A stretch of DNA of 64,000 bases, from assembly GCA_963932465.1 (NCBI GenBank), contig OZ010792.1:15269701-15333700 (forward strand), in the 5' to 3' direction. The position numbers and the translations under genes are program-made. Source of the DNA: Maratus speciosus (lineage: Eukaryota > Arthropoda > Arachnida > Araneae > Salticidae). A model generated the notes under the pieces. The model was not told the DNA's origin, ran no database searches, and saw only the letters and a list, made by a program, of their open reading frames with translations. Shown here one piece after another: positions 55,830 to 64,000 of this stretch (position 1 is its first letter; each line of letters begins with the position of its first letter).

Positions 55830-57250
55830 ATTTCATAAAAAAAGGTCACGCTAATAGATTTTAGGTAAGGGTGATTATTTATTGTTTCTCTCCCCCCGCC
55901 CCCCCTTTCACGCAGAGCTGCCAAATATTCTAATTTTTGAATATCCCTTTTTTCAAAGTAAAATCTTCTTTTTAAATTTTTCTTGCAAACTTTGCAGAAA
56001 CCGATGCCAAAATTTATTTCTGTTGCAAATTTTGAAGAAACTATTTTTGCTATTTTAGTTTTTACTGAATTCATATCATTCTTTTTCCGAATTTAGAAAT
56101 TCTAAATTCAAACCATAAATTTAGACGAGTAATTGTAGCTTTATTCAATTTCATACATTTCGGGATTACTACATGAAGTAAAATTATTCTTACGTAATTT
56201 CCAGTGTGGATAAGCCTGCCCCTGTTTAGCCTTATATATATGTATATATTCTGAAATTTTGCGTTCATAACGGAAATTTTCTATAACATTTCTCTGTTTC
56301 TTTAATGGCAAATTCACATTTGTTAAAAGTAGAAGTTCTTCTTTCATAAATTCCGGTATGAATTCCAAATTTTTATCCTAAAAAAGGGCGAAACTGGCAA
56401 GAATTCTGAACCTATGAATTTTAAGCCAAAGAGCCAACTGGCATTCCTGGTAGAAAACTATCTGTAAGTTATTCTTCGGAAATACATGTATTTAAAAAAT
56501 AGATCATTCTGGAACGCTGCTGAAGTCAGACAAATTTTGTGTCAGCTATTAGTACTATCCTTTTGCGATACGTGGCGTACACAGTGTAAGTCATGGTATC
56601 TGGCTGATTTTTTAATTAGACATTCCAAGTTCTCAGCAAAAAGTTTTAACGCATTTTTTTGCTTTACAAGGCAAATTATCTTCTATAATTAAAGTAATAG
56701 AAAATTACTAATTCAATTTTTCTTAAAAAAAAAAAAGAATCTGCCAGAAGTGTCAACACTGGTAGCTAGTGATATACATCCGCTAGTTAAAGACTATTAA
56801 AGAATATTAAAAGTTACTAGTTAAAGAATATTAAAAGGGGACATTTCTCAAAATAAAATATTTGTAAAATTTGTTCTAATGAAGTTAACTAAACTAAAGC
56901 ATGTTTTTATTTAAAAAGATTCTATAAAAGTAACATTTATTTTAAATTCATTCCTCAAACTTTCATAATATTTTTTATAATTTATTCAAATGAAAGTGCT
57001 GTTTGCAGAATTGGAATCGATATAATTGAGAAGAGTTTATTTGAAAATAATTAGCTTTTTTCAAATAATGAATCCATTACAGTTCATTATGTGAGAATAA
57101 AATTGATATAATGATCATATTAGAATAAGCTGTCTTTATAGAATAAAGAAAAATTATTTTCTCTTCACAATGTATTACAGAAAACGCAAAGGGATTTCAA
57201 TTGTAATAATTTTTTACAACTGAGAAGCTAAAAAAAGAACAGCTGAAACT
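55830..57250. repeat. ~1-kb dispersed module, copy 3 of 3, most diverged and extended
   Basis: Starts ATTTTAGGTAAGGGTGATTAT and ends with AATCCATTACAGTTCATTATG, ATAATGATCATATTAGAATA and a ~180-bp-like unit. Copies at 27782 and 48691 are closer to each other. The minus-strand frames 55811-56368 overlap one another and lack known motifs. Confidence 0.65.
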
Positions 57251-57388
57251 GTTATTCACATTTAGTCTATTTAAAGCATTTTTGATATAATTAATTGTTG
57301 AAATTTTTGAAACCGTATTTACTGAAAAGAAATTGTCAGAGAGTCTTTTTTTTTATTATTAATTTAGTTTTTACAGGGCAACAGCTTA

Positions 57389-57611
57389 TTAACCCTTTCA
57401 GGGGCAAGGCATTTTTGATTAAAAAATGTTCAAATAATTAATTCGCACCGCAATTAACAAACAAATTTATATGAAAATAATCAACATCTTTTTTTTTTTC
57501 ACGTATATTATGAAATCGAAATTGTACTAAAGATTTACTTGTGCAACGTGGCAATTTAGGCATTAAAATTACCCGTTTGCAGGCTGCAAACGTCGCCCCT
57601 CAAAGGATTAA
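57389..57611 (+). mobile_element. TTAA MITE, GAAGGGC family
   Basis: TTAACCCTTTCAGGGGCAAGG at the left and GCCCCTCAAAGGATTAA at the right. Shares its right TTAA with the next element. Confidence 0.9.
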
Positions 57612-57810
57612 CTCTGGAAAGTCGGGAAATTTTACTCAAGTTCTATAAAAATATATTAGACCAGAACTTTCATTTAAAACTGTTTATCTTATTTATTTTA
57701 CTTTTGTTTGTTTCTTTATTATAAACTTATTTTATAAAAAATAAATCCGGTTCGAACGGAAATATATTCATTAGGTTTAAGGACAAAACGACCACCCATC
57801 GTCCTTCTAT
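57608..57810 (+). mobile_element. TTAA MITE, CACTAGAAC family, right border unclear
   Basis: TTAACTCTGGAAAGTCGGG, TTTACTCAAGTTCTATAAAAA, AATCCGGTTCGAACGGAAATA match 5365-5567. The right end (ACGACCACCCATCGTCC) lacks a clean TTAA. Confidence 0.7.
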
Positions 57811-59742
57811 TGCAGGCCTCGGAGCAGTTTCTTTTTGTACCACCACTGTTGCCTTTCGAAAATTTTTGTTTTAGATTTATCTTTTAAATGTTGCAAGCAC
57901 ACATTTCTAGTGAGATTTCTGAAGAAAATTCTTTTAGTAATGTGCCATAAAAATAATTTTATAAAATTAGTAGTTGCTGAAAAAGTAACGTCTCAAAGGA
58001 ATAGGCCTGTTACACTGTTTATCTTTCTTCTGAAATCAGTCAAATTTTCTCTAAAGTTTCTTATTGGAAAAATACAGAGTTTGCATATTTATAATATTAT
58101 AATGTGAGTATAAGTACTCCTTAACAGCATAAAACAATAATTTTAAATATTTGTATAAAAAAAATCATTTTTTTTTCAAATGCTGAAGCTTCCTTTGATC
58201 TAAAACTTTCATTTATTTTTCATTCATCTATAATTCATTCAACGTAGGAACTTTTTTACAGAACGAAATCTATTCAGAATAAATTATGATTGAAAAACAG
58301 TTAGCTCTTTATTAAATAACAGATGAATTAACTTTTATTATATGAGAATGGATGCGGTATAATAATGACATTAAGTTACGCATTTCATTTAGAATATATC
58401 TTCATTATCAAGGGAATAAAAAAAATACTGACAAATTTAAAATATAATTTTTTAAAATAGAAATACCTCCAGTAAAAGAACTGGAAAAAATGTCAATCGC
58501 ATTTAGTGTTTTTCGATAATAATTATTTTTTTTTGGTTGAAATATTATCTTAGTACTGTATTTTGTAAACAAAATTGTCAAGGTAACTTTAAAAAATTTA
58601 GCTACTGATTTTCTTTATACTAAATATTATAAGTAAGGTAATTTAAATATCATTTATATTAAGGTAATAATTTATGAATTTTTTCCTCTCATCAAGTTCT
58701 ATGATTTTTCTCTATTGATTATTATTGCAAAAATAGCCAGATGAAATATTTGTGAAAATATAATGTAGGTATAAATTTTTCTTATGAATATACAATGATG
58801 TAATAAAGTTATCTAAAACTTAGCATACTCGCTCTGTGAATTGCTTACAAATTCAAATGAGGAAAACACTACTAAATTTTGTACTAAATTTTAAATGAAA
58901 ATCCAAACCAATTTAATGAAAATGCAATGAAATTAACTTTGTAAATTTTTTGTTCCCCTTTTTTTCCAATTTATTTAAAATAGCCTGTTTTTTATTTTTA
59001 ACGCATTTTTTTAATCAATTTAACGCACATTCTTTCTAACACTAAATATACCAAAAATTGCTCATTTGATCGGTACCAAATGAAAATATTTCGATTTGAA
59101 AAAGACTTATTTTTAAAATAGAGTATAAATCACCAAGACCATAAGTTAAAAAGCTTGAAATGAAAATTGTCGTGCGAAATATTTTTCTACAAAACTTGTG
59201 GAAAATTCCGATTATGTTTCGTGTTAATCTACTTCCGCAAATTTCCATTTAGCGATTTTTTTCGTTTGTTTGTTTGCTTAGAAAACAATTTACTCAGAAA
59301 AATCGTCACTGTTCGACAATAACAAGTACATTAAGGAGAAGAAATACTATATTTCGAGATGTCTAATAATTCTTTTTAGACTTTTCGAGTTACCAGACTA
59401 CTGAAATACGAAGCCAAATAATCAAATACATTTACTGTAGCTTTCTGTAACTTCAGAAATTTATTAAGTTTATTAATAAATGAGCTCTAGTGATACATGA
59501 GCTGTGATAATATCATGCAGTTATCGTTTTGGTCATATATTTCACCGAAATAGACGCCTTATCACTAACAGGATAAATGAATTTATATATAAACGTCAAT
59601 TCAATAATACTTTCTCATCGAATTTTAATCTAAATAACTTTCCGCTAGAAACGATAAAACTACCTCATTTATATTTCCTGAATTCGATCGCTCTCGAAAG
59701 AGGTTAATAGCCAGAGTTTTATCTGGAGATGAGTGAATACCA
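57811..59742. repeat. Second copies of repeats seen at 5740-7250, then unassigned AT-rich DNA
   Basis: 57811-58600 parallels 5740-7060 (CTTTTAAATGTTGCAAGCACA, TTAAATAACAGATGAATTAAC, AAAAGAACTGGAAAAAATGTCA). 59460-59742 parallels 62985-63260 (AATAAATGAGCT, GGATAAATGAATTT, ACTTTC-CATCGAATTTTAA). The small frames here have no known motif. Confidence 0.65.
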
Positions 59743-60230
59743 TTAAACCCTTAACAGTGTGGCCCGAACTGGATTCGGGTAAGAACACTTTGCTTGCTTC
59801 GTTATTAAAAGCATTTTGATACCACTAATTTGTAACTGTAAATTTATCTTTATTGATTGTGATATATTTTTCGATTAAGTAAGGTAAATATTTTAGTATG
59901 GAAAAAGTGGTGTCCAGCCCCATTTTTATTTATTTATTTATTTTTTTTTTATTTTTTTTTTTTTTGTAAGAAAACAAATGTCACTGTTAACCCATTAACC
60001 GCTGACGTTGCGTTCACGCAACAGTCAAAATAATTGCTCATGCAATGGATTAATTGCATTGGCACCACTATTTTAGAATTTAAAAAAATGTCTCATTTAT
60101 TGGCAGGAATTTTGCTATTTTAGTAAAGCGAAATTTACCTTACTGAATTTGTGGGGGGAAACTACTTTCAACAGGAAATTTGAAAATATCTATCGTAATA
60201 GTTTTGGCGGTTAATGGGTTAAGGGGTTAA
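59743..60230. mobile_element. TTAA element with TTAAACCCTTAACAGTG ends, interrupted in its right end
   Basis: The left end TTAAACCCTTAACAGTG faces CACTGTTAA...GGGGTTAA once the nested MITE 59987-60222 is removed. A related locus at about 63265-63285 lacks the whole insert (GCGAATACTTTTGAAAACTTGCG versus GTGAATACCA...AAACTTGGG). Confidence 0.85.
59987..60222. mobile_element. TTAA MITE nested in the right end of 59743-60230
   Basis: TTAACCCATTAACCGCTGAC at the left and GGCGGTTAATGGGTTAA at the right; TTAA at both borders. A GTTGCG-TTCA-CGCAAC hairpin lies near the left end. Confidence 0.9.
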
Positions 60231-60338
60231 AAACTTGGGATGTGATGGTGAAGCGAAAGAGTGAAATATTGTCTACTGCAGTTAAAATCAGATAAGTTTC
60301 AAGTATAGAATATTCCACAATTTTCAATGCTTAGAATA

Positions 60339-61977
60339 GGGGAGATGGGGGTATATGTGAACAGTTCGCATATATATAGCTTTCTCTCATAACTGGATTA
60401 ATTTCTATAAAAAAAAACTGCTCAATATAGTAAACATATCTTTCTTTTACACATGGTATTTTTTTCTAAATCACCTGTATAGTTCTTACATTTTTTAATA
60501 GATTTATAAATTCAAATAATTGTTCACATGTGCCCCGTCAGCGGGGTAGTTGTGAACACACGCGGGGCACATGTGAATACAAGGAAAAAATATCCTTTTA
60601 CATACTTTTATTCTGTTATTCATTTGACATTGTAATCAGTAGTTATATTACCTGTTAAATTTATCATAAAGAAAAAAAAAATATATATATATTTCTCTAG
60701 TTTGTGGGTGATATGTTTAAGCAAAAATTTATAAAATGAAAATAAGTAGATTTGGGGTGGGGAAGGCTTAGAAGATTCATTAAGTATTGGTGCAATAAAA
60801 TAAAAAAATAAAGAAGCAATTTTAAAAAAGAAATTAAAATTTTAAAATTTTGCTTAGGAGTTTTTGTTCGGGGAAAATTTTAGGAAGGGGGCGTTTACAT
60901 ACTATTTAACGGAAATCTGCCGAAATGAGAAAGATCCTCACTCCTTTATTTGTCTTATTTACTTATAAATTATAGATAAAGAAGGGTTTTCTAATGATTT
61001 TTCAAACAAATCTCGACTATAACCTTCCCTAACTTCTTTTTCTGTTCAAAGAGTGTGTGCGTGTGTATGTGTGTGTGTGTGGGGGGGGGGGGGTTACAAT
61101 CGGAATTTTACGGTAGTTATCAGTTTAAAAATTTTACTTTCTTAAAATATTACTGATATCTATCATTCAAAGCATCATATACATAACCGTTTTAGAGATG
61201 GAAGTAAGCCATTATTGCAAGTTTAGAACAAATCTAATAAAAAATTTGCAAAGATGTTCAAGGTAATACTTTTTTATTAACAATGCATAAAAAACATTGT
61301 TGTCAACCGTTTAGTAAAATAATACATAACACTTATTGCATTTTAGAAAATATTAAATTTATTTAAAGTACAATTGAACGTAAACGAGCTTATTGCTCTT
61401 TATGTATTTGCTAAAAGATATGTTTGGTGAAGTTTCAATACAAAATCAACTTTGTGTAAGGAAAATACCTGCTATTTCAGGAAAATTATAGATAATGGAA
61501 CTGACATTATTTCTCATTAAGTTAACTGAAAGGAACAGAATCACAGAATGATTATTGGGGCCTTTATGTACTGTTCATATCTGCCCCAACTAGTCTGTTC
61601 ACAAGTGCCCACGTTGCTGCTTCTGTTAAATTGATAAATCATTAACATTTCTCAATTTTTGGAGGAAAAGAACTTTATCAAAAATATTTATTTGTATTCA
61701 TAGTATATGTTTAAACACTCAATTTCAAATAAATGAATAAATAAATAAAGTTATTAGCCTATCAACTTGGAACAAAGATTTTACTTTTGGGGTCTAAAAA
61801 CAGTGTTTTGGCTACAGTGGACAAACAAAATGTCAAAATGCTTCAAAAAGATTTTACCATATGTCTACATGTGCTATCATCTTTAGTAATTTTTTTCAAA
61901 TAAATAACCCTATAAAAACTATTGAAAAATTGCGATGTTCACATCTGCCCCATGTTCACATGTGCCCCCGTCTCCCC
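60339..61977. mobile_element. TA-inserted pogo-like non-autonomous element with TTCACATGTGCCCC iterons
   Basis: GGGGAGATGGGGGTATATG at the left and GTGCCCCCGTCTCCCC at the right, TA at both borders (60337-60338, 61978-61979). The words TTCACATGTGCCCC or close variants occur near 60523, 60567 (inverted), 61566, 61593, 61937 and 61953. Its ends and layout resemble 43820-45558, but no transposase remains. Confidence 0.8.
61065..61094. repeat. GT microsatellite followed by a G run
   Basis: (GT)n from about 61051, then about 14 G. Confidence 0.9.
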
Positions 61978-61979
61978 TA

Positions 61980-62386
61980 TATAAAGTTATCCATTTGTTG
62001 ATACATTTTGTTTATTTTGACGAATCGCATATAGGGTATGTTATAAATAATGGAAATAATTACCTTGTTAGCAAAATAGTTTTAGGTAAATGCTGTTTGC
62101 ATAGATTACATAGTGTGGTGATTATCAATAGTGAATATTAACAGTATTCGAATAAAATATTGATCCGACATTTAGGAGTGATTATATTTTCCAGTATTGA
62201 ATTGGATATTAGCAAGAAATATTTCACCATTTCATATCCTCTTTGTTCCCTTTTCTTTACCCCGGGATTACACACGTAGGGTCTGTCATATCCAGGGTCC
62301 GCACGGTTGTTACATTTCTCACCACAATTTTTTGAGAAGTAATCTTCAAATTATTTAATCGCAGAATTTGTGAGTAATGTCAACAA
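61980..62386. other. AT-rich spacer, nothing recognised
   Basis: The frame 61935-62141 crosses the element border and is not a gene. Confidence 0.5.
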
Positions 62387-62594
62387 TTAACACTAGAACG
62401 CCCGGAAGGAGTCGATTCGACTCCGACCATGTGATTAAATGTCAATTGGAACGAGAAATTTTTTCATAAAATTAGTTACATTTAATCTACGCAGATCTAC
62501 GTTAAATAAATCAATTAAATAATTTTCAATAAAAATTCTAGTGTCAAATATTTTTATGAAACTTGAGCAAAATTTCCGGGCGTTCTAGTGTTAA
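62387..62594 (-). mobile_element. TTAA MITE, CACTAGAAC family
   Basis: TTAACACTAGAACGCCCGG at the left and CCGGGCGTTCTAGTGTTAA at the right; TTAA at both borders. GGAGTCGATTCGACTCC is a perfect palindrome near the left end. Confidence 0.95.
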
Positions 62595-62704
62595 ATAAGA
62601 TGACTATTTTTATTTGAAATTATTGGTGTCAAAGTAAAAATCCTACATATACTGAATATGCGCGCGCATTCCCGGGTTCACTCTACGCAATTTAATAATG
62701 TATT

Positions 62705-62920
62705 TTAACACTATTTCTACCGGTTTCAAATGACATCTTTTTAAAGACATCGATTTATGGTTTTTCATTTTTAATTTTTAGATTAAGACAATTAAAAATC
62801 ATTTTTAATGCATGAAAACTTTTTATTTTAATGCTTATGATATTCAAAAACTACGACCAAAATAAACATAAATCAAAGCTTTAAAATGGTGTCATTTGAC
62901 ACCGGTAGAAATAGTGTTAA
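62705..62920. mobile_element. TTAA MITE, CTATTTCTACC family, best-preserved copy
   Basis: TTAACACTATTTCTACCGGT at the left and ACCGGTAGAAATAGTGTTAA at the right are perfect inverses; the inverted ends run on (CAAATGACATC and inverse). Confidence 0.95.
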
Positions 62921-63809
62921 AACATATTTTTAAAATAGGAATGGTTTTCCTCAAATATATGCCAGTTAAATTCTCTATAAAATTATAAATTTATGAAGCT
63001 AATTAATAAATGAGCTTAAATGCGAGAACTAGGATGCAATCGAGCTATTATTATTTCGGTCATTTACTGCATCGTAATATGATCCTTATCGCTTAGAGGA
63101 TAAATGAATTTCAATATAAACATAAATTCAATATTACTTTCCCATTAAAATTTCACCCTAAATAATTTTCGACTCGAAACGATAAACTGGCTTCTGTTAT
63201 AATTCTCGAAATCGATTGTCTGTTGTATAAGGTTAATCGCTATCCTTTTATCTTGATATTAGCGAATACTTTTGAAAACTTGCGATGTAATTATAAACTG
63301 AAATAGTGAAAATATCACAAGTTTTACAAAAGCTCATGTGCTTTAAGCTTAGACTATGTAACACTTTCCAACACTTGGAAAATAAAATCCTTCTATTTAA
63401 AAAATTTGACAAACCGCCTTATTAGACCATGTTTAAATTAATTAAAAAGTAACAAGAATGATATTGTTAAAGAAAAAAACGCTTATTATCATAAAAATTA
63501 AAAATATATATGCTAAAAACAGTACGTTTAAACAGTACAACCTTTAAACGGTACGTTTAAAGCCTTATAAAAAGCTTTTAATAAACACATCTACCAGTTC
63601 AGACATACAATCGGTGACATTCACAAGATCAACAATGATAAAACACCATTAAAAAATAAAAGTAAAATATATGAAGATCAATAATGATTTTACCATTATT
63701 GATAAATAATTATTTTACCATTATTGATATTGAGAATATCACCGATTTTGTGCATGAAACTGGCAGAAGTGGTCATTAATTTTTTACAAGCCTTTAAATG
63801 TACTGTAAT
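62921..63809. other. AT-rich sequence with the empty-site relative of 59743-60230
   Basis: 62985-63300 parallels 59460-59742 plus 60231-60270. The rest shows short local repeats (ATTTTACCATTATTGATA twice near 63690 and 63714) and no gene. Confidence 0.55.
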
Positions 63810-63817
63810 CACATTTA

Positions 63818-63998
63818 CAGAGCTCCCAAATGGTCCACCAACTGAATGCCAAAAGATTTTAACAGAAAATTTTATGGTAGGTTTGCGCAAGAATTAACTT
63901 TCAAATGTGATTCCGGGGCGGGTTGTATGAAAAATCTAAACAGAAAATTTTCCTATAGTAATATTGGTATTCAGTTGGTGGACCATTTGGGAGCCCTA
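63818..63998. mobile_element. hAT MITE at the window edge
   Basis: CAGAGCTCCCAAATGGTCC at the left and GGACCATTTGGGAGCCCTA at the right are inverted. CACATTTA (63810-63817) precedes the left end and the two bases after the right end are CA, the first two of an 8-bp repeat. Confidence 0.8.
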
Positions 63999-64000
63999 CA

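Noticed and set aside
57835..58107. 90-codon plus-strand frame
   Set aside because: Cys- and Lys-rich but without a known domain, and it lies in a dispersed repeat whose other copy (about 5760-6060) does not keep the frame.
1..64000. Intact host protein-coding genes
   Set aside because: No set of frames with plausible splice sites and a known domain was found outside transposon relics. Small exons in AT-rich DNA could be missed by eye.

Overview
The window is AT-rich eukaryotic DNA in which I find no intact host gene, no bacterial-type operon, no tRNA or rRNA gene and no CRISPR array. Nearly every recognisable element is a transposable element or a repeat. The mixture (BEL/Pao retrotransposon, Helitrons, Tc1, pogo/Tigger, piggyBac, hAT and Transib relics, a tRNA-type SINE) fits an arthropod genome. 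A chelicerate such as a spider is my guess, but the sequence does not prove it.

Layout. 1-3900: broken BEL/Pao gag-pol, polypurine tract and a probable 3' LTR. 4458-5690: a cluster of short elements flanked by TTAA, one nested inside another. 7288-8447: Tigger-like element carrying two TTAA elements. 9581-11531: several MITEs and GC-rich fold-back elements. 11895-13269: a degenerate minisatellite inside an inverted-repeat element, split by a hAT MITE. 13730-16588: a relic that looks like a Transib transposon, whose transposase is related to RAG1; it has CACAGTG-type ends and a 5-bp target duplication. 18240-20334: two arrays of opposite orientation with Helitron-like ends. 20660-21437: part of an old ~180-bp tandem repeat that recurs over most of the window. 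21439-27779: a TA-inserted element holding three head-to-tail Helitron units packed with TCGCCAA/TTGGCGA palindromes. 28833-30204: a fold-back Tc1 element. 30668-33094: clustered TTAA elements and a SINE. 33177-40146: a minus-strand Helitron containing a complete plus-strand Helitron. 40874-46388: hAT MITEs and a pogo-like element nested in a repeat that is itself nested in the ~180-bp array. 46556-48105: an element with AGGGTTCCGTAC ends. 50714-52255: Tc1 relic. 53883-54898: piggyBac relic. 55606-64000: more TTAA elements, a second large TA-inserted element, and a hAT MITE cut by the window edge.

The main theme is layered insertion. In many cases the element borders can be set to the base, because target duplications are visible and, several times, a paralogous copy of the empty target lies elsewhere in the window. 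None of the transposase genes seen here is intact, so the elements appear dead or dependent on copies elsewhere. All family assignments come from reading the sequence and from memory of family motifs; no database search was run.
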